Positions 1-7,384 of a stretch of 21,350 nt of DNA are shown one piece after another; the first letter of the stretch is position 1, and each line of letters begins with the position of its first letter. Position numbers and translations under genes: made by a program. The stretch covers positions 1-21,350 of the forward strand of contig CAVCYP010000031.1 in NCBI GenBank assembly GCA_963606545.1, given 5' to 3'. The notes beneath the pieces are model-generated. The model had not been told where the DNA came from and did no database searches. It worked only from the letters and a program-made list of their open reading frames with translations. The DNA is from UBA9732 sp963606545 (GTDB lineage: Bacteria > Spirochaetota > Spirochaetia > Sphaerochaetales > Sphaerochaetaceae).

Positions 1-645
1 GAGACAATTGTAGACTTCCATAATACCCCCAAGCGCTTTGAAACCTTAAAAGCCGATTATGAAGCTGACGTGCTGGGCCGTGCAAAAGAGTGCCAAGAAG
101 AAGTTCAATATCTTTTCTCCATGCGAGACAAAGCCTGCGTTCTTCATGCTCTCTATGCAGACGGCAAAATTCCCTTACGCGTGACGCACAACGACACCAA
201 GATTAACAACGTCCTCTTTGATAAAGTCACCAACCAAGCCCTTTGCGTGGTTGATTTAGACACCGTTATGCCGGGCTTTACCGGTCACGATTTTGGCGAC
301 GCCGTACGCTCGGCTGCCAACAGCATGGGCTCCTCCAGCTTGGAATTCGATAAAATTCGCATTGACCTAGATATCTTCAAAGCCTTTGCAGAAGGCTTCT
401 TATCTCAAACCAAAGACGTCCTTTTAGACGCAGAAAAGGCCTCGCTCGCAGACAGTTGCCTAGTTATGACCCTAGAGCTTGCCTCCCGCTATACCGATGA
501 TTTTTTAACCGGCGACAAGTACTTTAAAGCCAAATATCCAACCCAGAATCTGGACAGAGCCCGCAATCTCATAGCCCTTGCTAAGGACATGGATTTAAAC
601 CTGCCAAAGATGCACGAGATTATTAATCAGCTATTGATAAATTAA
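1..645 (+). CDS. APH-family sugar kinase, NahK-like (5' truncated)
   Basis: The reading frame is open from base 1, so the start lies left of the window; 214 codons plus a stop are visible. The phosphotransferase catalytic loop is clear: THNDTKINN, with the catalytic Asp codon at 193-195, followed by a VDLDTVMPG metal-binding segment. The DTVMPG and DFGD signatures, and ETIVDFHNTPKRF at the left edge, match the family of N-acetylhexosamine 1-kinase (NahK) and related 'phosphotransferase enzyme family' proteins, which phosphorylate free amino sugars in the cytoplasm. The substrate cannot be fixed from this half of the protein. Codon choice (many C-ending codons) differs from the very AT-rich gene that follows, so the two probably have different histories. 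Its last 12 bases are the first unit of a repeat that continues into the intergenic spacer. Confidence 0.8.
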   Translation, partial: ETIVDFHNTPKRFETLKADYEADVLGRAKECQEEVQYLFSMRDKACVLHALYADGKIPLRVTHNDTKINNVLFDKVTNQALCVVDLDTVMPGFTGHDFGDAVRSAANSMGSSSLEFDKIRIDLDIFKAFAEGFLSQTKDVLLDAEKASLADSCLVMTLELASRYTDDFLTGDKYFKAKYPTQNLDRARNLIALAKDMDLNLPKMHEIINQLLIN

Positions 646-690
646 ATGATAAATTAAACTTGTATTATGATAAAATAAATGATAAAATAA
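634..690 (+). repeat. 12-bp AT-rich repeat, four copies, giving ATG-stop micro-ORFs
   Basis: The final 12 bases of the kinase gene (TTGATAAATTAA, 634-645) are followed directly by a near-identical copy (ATGATAAATTAA, 646-657). After a 9-nt spacer come two identical copies, ATGATAAAATAA (667-678 and 679-690). Each of the last three copies reads ATG-ATA-AAx-TAA, a three-codon ORF with its own stop. The next gene starts four bases later and has no Shine-Dalgarno sequence, so this block forms its whole leader. Confidence 0.75.
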
Positions 691-694
691 AATC

Positions 695-2044
695 ATGAGC
701 AAGCATGAAAATGAAGAATTAGAATTTAAGAAATCTACAAGTGAACTCAAAGAAGCCGTTATCTCGCTTTCCTCTATGCTAAATAAAAGCAATCACGGAG
801 TTATCTTCTTTGGAATCAAGAATGACGGTACTGTTTGTGGTCAAGAAGTAGGGGAGTTCACAACTTCTAAAATTGTTAATGAAATAAAGAATAATATTAA
901 ACCTTATGTCAGTGCTAAGGTCCAAACTATCAAAGAAGAAGATAAAACGCTTATTAGGGTTGAGGCCTATGGAGAAGACACTCCTTATTCTGCTTATGGG
1001 AGATACTACAAGCGCAGTGATGATCAAGATCTTCAAATGACTCAGCCTGAACTTGAAAAATACTTTGAGAATAAACATTTTTCTTATACAAACTGGGAAA
1101 AGAAACTCACTAAATATGGGGATGAGGATGTAGATGAAGTCCTGCTCATAAAATACGTAGATAAAGCAAATGATTTAAACAGGTTAAACTATAGATATGA
1201 AGGGGTTGAAGAAACTCTGACAAAAATGGGCCTTATGGAAAAAGGGAAGCTTAACAATGCAGGTTTCTATTTGTTTTCAAATAAAAAACCTCTTCTGGTA
1301 AAGTTTGCACGCTATGTGTCAGATGAAAGAACCTCTTTTATTGATAACCGTCAGTTTATGGGAAACATATTTGAGTGCATTGATGCTGGTGTTAATTATA
1401 TCCTTTCTTCAATTAATTTTAATGCAGTTATAGAAGGTTTGCAGAGAGTGGAGAAACCGGAAATTCCAATTGAAGCAATAAGGGAAATTGTTGTAAACAG
1501 CTTTGCACATATGAGAGTTGTTGATGGTGATTATAATGAAATTACAATTACCCCAAGCTGTGTGAGAGTTTATAACCCAGGAACAATTGCGCTTAATGAA
1601 GATCCAAAGGCTTTTGCCAATGGAGAAATTGGCTCTAAACTGAGAAATCCTTTGATTGCCATGGCTTTGTACCGTAATAAAACTATTGAAGCTTTTGGCA
1701 CTGGTTTTAAAAGAGTCTTTGACCTTTGCAACAGAGAAAATGTTGGTTATAGCTATAAAACAGAGGGTCTTGGCTTCTCTTTTACTTTTAGACGTGGGCC
1801 AACGGATTTACTGGTGGCAGAAGAGCCAAGGACTTACAATGCCAATGCATTAAAGTTTTCACAAACAGAAATTCAAATACTTGATATAGCAAAAGAGGAA
1901 GGGACAATTACATCAATAACAGGGGTTTCTCAGAAGCTAAAGAAACCATACGTATCTGTGCAAAGGGCAATACAGAGTCTTGTTCAAAAGAATAAACTTG
2001 AGCGTGTTGGGGCAAAAAAAGATGGCTATTGGCAACTTAAATGA
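695..2044 (+). CDS. AlbA_2 / HATPase_c_4 domain protein (RecG-like, Schlafen-related)
   Basis: 449 residues. Residues 8-120 look like the AlbA_2 (divergent AAA_4, Schlafen-like) putative nucleic-acid-binding domain: EFKKS at the start, then GVIFFGIKNDGTVCGQ and a YYKRS strand. Residues about 255-355 match the HATPase_c_4 ('ATP-dependent DNA helicase RecG C-terminal') domain: EAIREIVVNSFAH, then VRVYNPG and the IEAFGTGFKRV motif. The last 65 residues look like a winged helix with an SVQRAIQSL recognition-like helix. Such proteins are usually annotated as transcriptional regulators or helicase-like proteins; their biochemistry is mostly unknown, and no helicase motor motif is visible here. The start has no Shine-Dalgarno sequence, only an A-rich repeat leader. 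The gene converges with the minus-strand gene that ends at 2082. Confidence 0.85.
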   Translation: MSKHENEELEFKKSTSELKEAVISLSSMLNKSNHGVIFFGIKNDGTVCGQEVGEFTTSKIVNEIKNNIKPYVSAKVQTIKEEDKTLIRVEAYGEDTPYSAYGRYYKRSDDQDLQMTQPELEKYFENKHFSYTNWEKKLTKYGDEDVDEVLLIKYVDKANDLNRLNYRYEGVEETLTKMGLMEKGKLNNAGFYLFSNKKPLLVKFARYVSDERTSFIDNRQFMGNIFECIDAGVNYILSSINFNAVIEGLQRVEKPEIPIEAIREIVVNSFAHMRVVDGDYNEITITPSCVRVYNPGTIALNEDPKAFANGEIGSKLRNPLIAMALYRNKTIEAFGTGFKRVFDLCNRENVGYSYKTEGLGFSFTFRRGPTDLLVAEEPRTYNANALKFSQTEIQILDIAKEEGTITSITGVSQKLKKPYVSVQRAIQSLVQKNKLERVGAKKDGYWQLK

Positions 2045-2057
2045 GTACCAATAGCCA
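2014..2057 (-). terminator. Rho-independent terminator for the minus-strand genes, inside the AlbA_2 3' end
   Basis: A perfect 10-bp inverted repeat (2023-2032 with 2048-2057; arms TGGCTATTGG / CCAATAGCCA, 15-nt loop) is followed on the minus strand by TCTTTTTTT (2022-2014). Read on the minus strand this is a stem plus U-run just downstream of the stop at 2082. On the plus strand there is no T-run after the stem, so it would act in one direction only. It overlaps the last codons and stop of the AlbA_2 gene. Confidence 0.6.
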
Positions 2058-2081
2058 ATAGCTTAGACCCAAACCCAAAAG

Positions 2082-3803
2082 TTATTTATCTCTTTTAATT
2101 TTGCGGGTAATCCTCTTAGCTGCAAAGAGATAGATTGGCTCTTTGTGATTTGTGAACATGCATAGGTATTCATCATTTGAAGATTTTCCTAGAACATGGA
2201 AGAAATCTGCATAGAACCTGGCGGAATCATTCATCTTTTTTACTTCGTGAGCAGTGAAGGCTATTTTCTTTGTCAGATTGCAATAACCATATTCGGGATA
2301 ACATTCAAAGATACATTCTGGATTTTTGTTTTCAAGTTCAAGAGAATCTGGTTGGACCCGTTCAACAACTATCCTCAGGCCTTCTTTGACTGTTGTCACT
2401 TTAACTTTGCAGGTACTGCCCCTAAACATTGCCGCAAAAGTATCTAAAACAGGTTCTTCTGAAAGAGTTATACCTTTCTTAAGTGGTCTATCTTGCCGGA
2501 TTCGGTCTAATTCCTTTTTTATTCCGGCCGCAACTTTTTCATCCCCATAATGATGGAATTCTAGGCGTTTTTTAATTGCATAGTCGGCTAACGTATAGTA
2601 ATAGTATTCATCTTCATCCTTGATAATTCCGTCTCTGCAAAGATTTCCCATTCTAAGAGCTGCATCTGCAAATTTGCTTTCAAATTCTTCATTTTGAATG
2701 TGTAAAATAGTTTTATCGTAGACCATTCTGACTAAAACTTCAGTGGCCATGCTGTTCTTTTCAACATAATAGCCATGTTTGTACATGTCTGACAGTTTAT
2801 ACATGGATTCAAAGACGCCGGCAGCTGCTCCAAGACTAAAATACTTAAATGCATTTGCGTAATCTGGAACTCCGTCTGTGCATCTGCCATAGTAGTAAAT
2901 ATACCCTAAAGTATTTGCATAACGGCACTTATCTTTATCTTCAACTGAATCTTTTTTCATCATTTCCAAGAAAAGATTTCTAGATTTTATCCAGTTACAC
3001 TCAAACAGTGTATTTCCACCATAGTAGGAATAAGCAAGAACCTCCATAGCCAAATCCAAGCCTTTTTCAGCTTGTTCCAAAATCATGTCACTTATTCTTT
3101 CAAGGTCTTGTTCTTCTAAATTCTCAACGTAATTTGGGTCCTCAAGACGGTTTAAAATCTCATATTTACTTGAATGGGTCCACAAATAGTTGTGTATGGC
3201 TTTTTTGTCTTTATAATTTTTGACATCTTCAAGAATTAAATCTAAATCTACATCATCAAATTCCTCTTCATCTGGAGAGTAAAGACAGTAATCAAAAAGA
3301 ATATTGAAAATTTCATTTGCCATTGCAGCATCATTTTTAGGGTTTTTGAAGCCATGAAGTGGGACATCTTCTTCCTCTTCTGCTACTCCAGAACATTGAA
3401 AGTAGTCTTCCATTTCTGCATAGACAAGGTTTGCCCAGGCTTCGAGCTCATAATTGGAGGTCTTCTTTGCTTTAAGATTGGTGACCATGGCAAGGGTATC
3501 GTCTAGGGTGTAGGAGTAGACGCCAGAGAAGGTCCAGTTGTAGGAGGGGATGACCTTTTTGCAGAAATCGGGATAGGTGATTTCAAATCTAAGTAGGGCT
3601 TTCAAGTCCTCAGAGGTTAGCTCAACTGGGGGGACGAGGGTGAGATTTTTTTCTGCGAGGCAGATGAACTCGTCTTCGCCTTCTACGTCTACATCCCAAA
3701 GTTTTGTGGTTTTGTCGTATTCAATAAGCTTACCTATCTCAATTTCATCTCTGTACGCTCTGGTAAAGGAAACGCAATCGCCTTCTTTGAATTTTCTTTT
3801 CAT
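2082..3803 (-). CDS. Sel1-like repeat protein with an N-terminal SH3-like segment
   Basis: 573 residues from the ATG at 3803. That start is preferred over one 17 codons upstream because GGAGG lies six bases before it and a TATAAT-like -10 lies between the two. Residues about 1-57 form a small charged beta-rich segment (FKEGDCVSF, then KLIEYDKTTKLWDVDVE), resembling an SH3/Tudor-like fold. The middle is acidic. Residues about 245-360 contain helical-pair repeats of Sel1/TPR type (ALxYSYYGG, NTLGYIYYYGR, YFSLGAAAGVFESMYKLSDMYKHG). Sel1 repeats mediate protein-protein contacts; no catalytic motif is visible. No signal peptide, so probably cytoplasmic. It is the last gene of the minus-strand group and has its own promoter-like sequence. 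Its specific function is unknown. Confidence 0.7.
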   Translation of the reverse strand: MKRKFKEGDCVSFTRAYRDEIEIGKLIEYDKTTKLWDVDVEGEDEFICLAEKNLTLVPPVELTSEDLKALLRFEITYPDFCKKVIPSYNWTFSGVYSYTLDDTLAMVTNLKAKKTSNYELEAWANLVYAEMEDYFQCSGVAEEEEDVPLHGFKNPKNDAAMANEIFNILFDYCLYSPDEEEFDDVDLDLILEDVKNYKDKKAIHNYLWTHSSKYEILNRLEDPNYVENLEEQDLERISDMILEQAEKGLDLAMEVLAYSYYGGNTLFECNWIKSRNLFLEMMKKDSVEDKDKCRYANTLGYIYYYGRCTDGVPDYANAFKYFSLGAAAGVFESMYKLSDMYKHGYYVEKNSMATEVLVRMVYDKTILHIQNEEFESKFADAALRMGNLCRDGIIKDEDEYYYYTLADYAIKKRLEFHHYGDEKVAAGIKKELDRIRQDRPLKKGITLSEEPVLDTFAAMFRGSTCKVKVTTVKEGLRIVVERVQPDSLELENKNPECIFECYPEYGYCNLTKKIAFTAHEVKKMNDSARFYADFFHVLGKSSNDEYLCMFTNHKEPIYLFAAKRITRKIKRDK

Positions 3804-3831
3804 CTTGGCCTCCGAAAAATTGGTAGCTTTA

Positions 3832-3837
3832 ATTATA
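3832..3837 (-). promoter_or_regulatory. Putative -10 element for the Sel1-like gene
   Basis: On the minus strand this reads TATAAT, a perfect sigma-70 -10 hexamer, 28 bases before the ATG at 3803 and upstream of its GGAGG ribosome-binding site. No good -35 is visible at 16-18 nt. Confidence 0.4.
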
Positions 3838-3901
3838 ACTGACAAAGAGACCAAACGATAGAAATATTTTTAAATGCGGCCTTTAGGTGTGCAAAGTTTT
3901 A

Positions 3902-4753
3902 TCAGAAGGTGAGGTTAAAACCTAGATAATTGGCAGAGACAAGAGCTCCTTCCATCTCAAGGAAGGTCATTTGGAAGGTTTGTTTTTGGTTTTGGTCTGT
4001 TTCTATTTCCATTTGAACGCTACCTTCAACATAATTTGTGCCATCAACAGTTTTTTCAGTCAATACTATGTTTACATTTTTGAGGGTTGCAGCCTCTGTA
4101 ACTGAATCAGCATATTTAATTGTTATAGTGCTTGGTGTTGATTTTTGGGTGTATTTAACTTTAAGAGATAAACTTTCAAGTTTGAAGGTTTTAGTTTTTC
4201 CGTCTTCTGATGTCTTTAAGGAACTTCCCTCAAGAGAGCTTGTTTCTATCTTCATGTCGTACTGGGAAGAATCATATTCTGTTTGCTCGTTGTACATGGT
4301 AATTAAATTTGAATCTTTAGGAGCATTTATGAGTAGCTTTGCTTTTCCAGTGGCTAAGTTGTTTGCATATATTACTATATCGCCCGCAACTGAGTCTGTG
4401 AGGGTGGTTTTATTCACAAAAAGGTTGGCTAGGTCGTAAATCTTTCTGGCGTCATTCTTACATAGATTGAGAGCTTTAGTGGAGGTATAGAAAGCTTTCA
4501 GTTCAAGATTAGAAGTAACTGGAGTGTTGAAATCGTAGGTTTCATTGTCCAAAGTCCAGCGCAAAAACTCGTAACCCACTTTAGTTGGATCTTTAGGCTC
4601 AACTGCTGTCATCCCTTCTAATACCGTTTGTTGAGAAACTTCAGAACCACCATCTGTATTAAAGGTGACGGTGTAAAAGGTGTTTTCAACGGGATTTTCT
4701 TTGCAACCTACCAACAGGACAAGTAAAATCATTAGCGGAATAAGTTTCTTCAT
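3902..4753 (-). CDS. Lipoprotein with one InlB B-repeat (Listeria-Bacteroides repeat)
   Basis: 283 residues. The N-terminus is a short lipoprotein signal: MKKLIP, a Leu/Ile/Val-rich core, then the lipobox LVGC with the lipidated Cys at residue 17. Residues about 26-90 are an InlB B-repeat: YTVTFNTDGGSEV, then GMTAVEPKDPTKVGYEF, then a WTLDNETYDF strand. This beta-grasp-like module is common in surface lipoproteins of spirochaetes, Bacteroidetes and Firmicutes. The remaining 190 residues are polar and beta-rich without a motif I recognise. AGGAG lies nine bases before the ATG, supporting this start. The protein should be exported and anchored by lipid. It lies 72 bp downstream of the DUF4143 ATPase gene on the same strand; function unknown. 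Confidence 0.8.
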   Translation of the reverse strand: MKKLIPLMILLVLLVGCKENPVENTFYTVTFNTDGGSEVSQQTVLEGMTAVEPKDPTKVGYEFLRWTLDNETYDFNTPVTSNLELKAFYTSTKALNLCKNDARKIYDLANLFVNKTTLTDSVAGDIVIYANNLATGKAKLLINAPKDSNLITMYNEQTEYDSSQYDMKIETSSLEGSSLKTSEDGKTKTFKLESLSLKVKYTQKSTPSTITIKYADSVTEAATLKNVNIVLTEKTVDGTNYVEGSVQMEIETDQNQKQTFQMTFLEMEGALVSANYLGFNLTF

Positions 4754-4825
4754 GGCTTTAAGCTCCTAACAACAGCGCTTATTTTCAACTTCCTTTTCAA
4801 CAAATGCAAGTAGTCAAAGGGAATT

Positions 4826-6160
4826 TTATTCAAATACAAAGGAGTTTAGATAGAAGGGACAGAGTTTAATTTGTCCATCCTTTCCAAGGTCTTTTTGACT
4901 CAGAATGTATGGGTTGGAAACTACTGAGGAATACTTTGAAATAAAAGCATTGATTGACTGATGGTTTTCTGTTCTTGAGCTTTTGACTTCAATGGGAATG
5001 GCCTTTGTCTTTTTCCGTATAAGAAAATCTATCTCGTAGGCGTGGGTGCTATTTTCTTTTGGCCATGTCATGTAATACAAATCTCTACCACTTGCACAGA
5101 GGGCTTGTGCGACAGCGTTTTCGTATAGATAGCCAAGGTTTGCAGGAAGATTATCTGACATAATCTTGGAATATAGGGCAGTGTCGGTTTCTTTTTCTGC
5201 TTTAAGTAATAAGGTTACAAAAAGTCCTGTGTCTGAAAGGTAAAGTTTGAATTTTTCCAAATCTTTTCCTTGTGAAAATGAAATTGCTGGGTTGAGACAA
5301 TTAAAGCAAGGTAATACAGTTCTGGAATTTATGAGATCTGATAGTAGCTCATAATCAGAACTTCTGCTTTTCTTGTTTATTGCAAAACCAATAGAGTATT
5401 TTTTTGAACTTCTGGCAAGTTGTGCTGGAATTGAGTTGTACATCATAGAAACCCTTCCGGAAGAATCTATCTTGTAAAAATCTTGTTCATACAAATCAAT
5501 AATCATCCGTTTGATGTTATCAATCTCTTTTAGTGGTAATTTGTTAACATAAGCCTCAACTGCTTGTGGCATTCCTCCAACTGTCATGTATATTCTATAG
5601 TCGTACATGAGGGTTCTGTTCACAGCCTGTCCTACGGGCTTTTCTGAAGTAAAAATCTCCCTTAAAAGAGAATAATTATTTTTTCCTGTGGCCCAAAGAA
5701 ATTCTTCATAATCCATTGGATGGACTGAAATTTTATATTCTTCAGATGGAATCACAATGCCAGCAACATTCTTTTTTATGGATAGGAGAGAGCCTGTTTC
5801 TATGTAGTCATACCGCCCATCTTTCACGAGGTATTTTATTGCTTGCCGGACTTTTGGTTGAAGTTGAATTTCGTCAAATATGATGGCAGATTTTCTGTTA
5901 TATAAAGTAATTCCTGTGATAGCTTGTAGTTGAAAGAAAAACGCATCAAGATTTGCAATTAATGAAAAGGCATGTAATAGCTGTTCTGTAATATTTGCAA
6001 AGTCAACTTTAATGTAGCTTTTGTATTCCTTTATTGCAAATTGCTCGGCAATTGTGGATTTTCCAACTCGTCTTGGACCTTCAAGAAGTGCTGCATATTT
6101 TCCAGCGTAGGTTTCTTTCCATTCCTTAAGTTGAGTCATTGCTTTTCGCTTAAAAATCAT
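4826..6160 (-). CDS. AAA_14 / DUF4143 ATPase with a C-terminal nuclease-like fold
   Basis: 444 residues with the typical layout of the AAA_14-DUF4143 family. Walker A is GPRRVGKST (28-36) and Walker B is AIIFDEIQ (92-99). The family's GSLLS sensor segment is at about 123-127 and HPMDYEEFLW at about 147-156. The central DUF4143 part contains YMTVGGMPQAV. The end has a PD-(D/E)xK-like core: EIDFLI (Asp378) and IPIEVKSS (Glu391, Lys393). The family is widespread and poorly characterised, often linked to mobile or defence-rich regions. Its start ATG directly abuts the stop of the last of three micro-ORFs in the 33-bp repeat leader and has no strong ribosome-binding site; Met8 is an alternative start. 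It is in the same reading frame as the upstream Fic gene, 35 codons downstream. Confidence 0.85.
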   Translation of the reverse strand: MIFKRKAMTQLKEWKETYAGKYAALLEGPRRVGKSTIAEQFAIKEYKSYIKVDFANITEQLLHAFSLIANLDAFFFQLQAITGITLYNRKSAIIFDEIQLQPKVRQAIKYLVKDGRYDYIETGSLLSIKKNVAGIVIPSEEYKISVHPMDYEEFLWATGKNNYSLLREIFTSEKPVGQAVNRTLMYDYRIYMTVGGMPQAVEAYVNKLPLKEIDNIKRMIIDLYEQDFYKIDSSGRVSMMYNSIPAQLARSSKKYSIGFAINKKSRSSDYELLSDLINSRTVLPCFNCLNPAISFSQGKDLEKFKLYLSDTGLFVTLLLKAEKETDTALYSKIMSDNLPANLGYLYENAVAQALCASGRDLYYMTWPKENSTHAYEIDFLIRKKTKAIPIEVKSSRTENHQSINAFISKYSSVVSNPYILSQKDLGKDGQIKLCPFYLNSFVFE

Positions 6161-6166
6161 CTATAC

Positions 6167-6250
6167 GTCCATCCTTCAAGATAATTTTATGCCAAAAGTG
6201 TCCATTCTTCAAGATAAAAAGTGTCCAAAAGTGTCCATTCTTCAAGATAA
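6167..6250. repeat. 33-bp tandem repeat between the Fic and ATPase genes
   Basis: An 18-base core, GTCCATYCTTCAAGATAA, occurs at 6167-6184, 6200-6217 and 6233-6250, exactly 33 bp apart. On the minus strand each unit carries an ATG and a stop, giving micro-ORFs at 6209-6238 (MDTFGHFLS), 6176-6205 (MDTFGIKLS) and 6161-6172 (MDV). The last stop touches the ATPase start codon. The repeat fills nearly the whole Fic-ATPase spacer. Confidence 0.85.
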
Positions 6251-6262
6251 AGGCACTAAGTT

Positions 6263-7384
6263 TTAGTGAAAACTTACAAATTTGTATTTGCCTTTTCCGT
6301 AGCCGGATACAGGTTCTATGATATTTGCATTCAGCAAATTTGCCAAAAATTTTGATGCTCCTGAGCTTTTTAGGTTTAGAATTTCCATAACGGCACTTCT
6401 GCCAAATATTTTGTCAAGGCCAAAGCTCTCATAAAGCTTATGGATGTGAACAACTGTATTTGCAGAGTAATTTGGACATTTTTCAGAAATTAAACTGTCA
6501 ATGTCCACTTTTGGGGAGTCAATGTCCACTTTTGTGTGGTCAATGTCCACTTTTTTGTTTTGTAAAAGGCCACTTATGTGAAGGTCTCGGTTGTGAAGTT
6601 CATTCTTTTCATCTAGAAGAAGATTTCTTAAGAATTTCTCAAGATACTCTGTTGTTCCGTGAATGCCGTTTTTTAAGTCTGTGTAATTTGCACGAACAAG
6701 AGCATTTCTGAAATACCAGGCATTTTCAGCAAAGGTATCGTTAGTTGCAGAAAAGCCTAAGGTCCTCAAATATTTAATAAAGAATACTGCTGTTGTTCTT
6801 GTGTTGCCTTCTGCAAAGATGTGAATTTGCCAAAGTCTTGAAATGAAAACTGCAAGGTGATGGATAATCTCATTTAATGAAAGACCTTTATAGCTAAATT
6901 CTTTTTCTTGCGAGAAATCGTATTCAAGTGTTCTTTTTAATTCGTAAGCACTGCCATATAAAACGGAAGCGCCATCAAGAACCCATTCTTTTTTTGAAAT
7001 GTTATGATTTCTAAGTTTCCCAGCATGATCATAAATTCCTTGAAAGAGTTTACGATGGATAGAGATATATTCGTTTGGAGTAAAAGAAAATGCTTTTTCT
7101 GAAAGAAGCTCTGCAATGCGAGAAGATACTTTATCAGCTTCTTCTGTGCGGTCGTCATCAGATGAAGTAGTAGGTTTTTCTTCATAATAGCTTTCTATGA
7201 GACTCTGTGCTTTCTTAAATGTGATTTTGCCTTCAATGTTCTGTATTGCTGTGTTAATTAGATATTCAGAAGGCTTAAGTCCGTCCACAGCTTGGAGTCC
7301 AATTGCAGTGCTCCATGCATAGCCCTTGTATGTTTTGTCAGGTTCAGACTCTTTCAAATATTCCTTAAATGGGTCTTTTTGCAT
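6263..7384 (-). CDS. Fic family protein (putative AMPylase) with C-terminal winged helix
   Basis: 373 residues. The Fic core follows the familiar pattern: LFQGIYDHAGKLR (114-125), NISKKEWVLDG (128-138), then the active-site loop HIFAEGNTRTTA (188-199, catalytic His188). The canonical loop is HxFx(D/E)GNGRxxR; here Thr replaces the second Gly and Ala replaces the last Arg, as in a known GNTR subgroup. Most studied Fic enzymes transfer AMP to Tyr, Ser or Thr hydroxyls of target proteins. The N-terminal segment NIEGKITFKKAQ (49-60) resembles the VbhA-type antitoxin helix region, but I cannot place the exact inhibitory motif. A 7-residue repeat (278-298) links the Fic domain to a C-terminal winged helix (about 320-370, GKGKYKFV hairpin). 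No Shine-Dalgarno sequence precedes the ATG. It is the first gene of the minus-strand group. Confidence 0.88.
   Translation of the reverse strand: MQKDPFKEYLKESEPDKTYKGYAWSTAIGLQAVDGLKPSEYLINTAIQNIEGKITFKKAQSLIESYYEEKPTTSSDDDRTEEADKVSSRIAELLSEKAFSFTPNEYISIHRKLFQGIYDHAGKLRNHNISKKEWVLDGASVLYGSAYELKRTLEYDFSQEKEFSYKGLSLNEIIHHLAVFISRLWQIHIFAEGNTRTTAVFFIKYLRTLGFSATNDTFAENAWYFRNALVRANYTDLKNGIHGTTEYLEKFLRNLLLDEKNELHNRDLHISGLLQNKKVDIDHTKVDIDSPKVDIDSLISEKCPNYSANTVVHIHKLYESFGLDKIFGRSAVMEILNLKSSGASKFLANLLNANIIEPVSGYGKGKYKFVSFH
6491..6553 (-). repeat. 21-bp in-frame repeat coding KVDIDxx in the Fic linker
   Basis: Three consecutive 21-bp units (6533-6553, 6512-6532, 6491-6511) encode KVDIDHT, KVDIDSP and KVDIDSL. 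The unit core GTCAATGTCCACTTTT is identical in all three on the plus strand. Because 21 is a multiple of three, copy-number change would lengthen or shorten the linker between the Fic domain and winged helix without breaking the frame. Confidence 0.85.

Noticed and set aside
3804..3854. Longer N-terminus of the Sel1-like protein starting at 3854
   Set aside because: The ATG at 3803 has an ideal GGAGG, and the extra 17 codons contain a perfect -10 element, so they are probably upstream DNA.
6167..6250. Possible CRISPR-like array (regular 33-bp spacing)
   Set aside because: The 18-base cores are separated by 15-base segments that are themselves partly repeated; there are only three copies and no cas genes. 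It is a tandem repeat.
6257..6276. Hairpin TAAGTTTT-agtg-AAAACTTA at the Fic stop as a terminator
   Set aside because: The stem is almost all A-T and no proper U-run follows on the minus strand, so termination is unlikely; it may be chance in AT-rich DNA.
6491..6553. Shared origin of the Fic 21-bp repeat and the 33-bp intergenic repeat
   Set aside because: AATGTCCACTTTTG on the plus strand and AATGGACACTTTTG on the minus strand look alike, but they are on opposite strands with a different core trinucleotide and different periods, so the likeness is probably chance.
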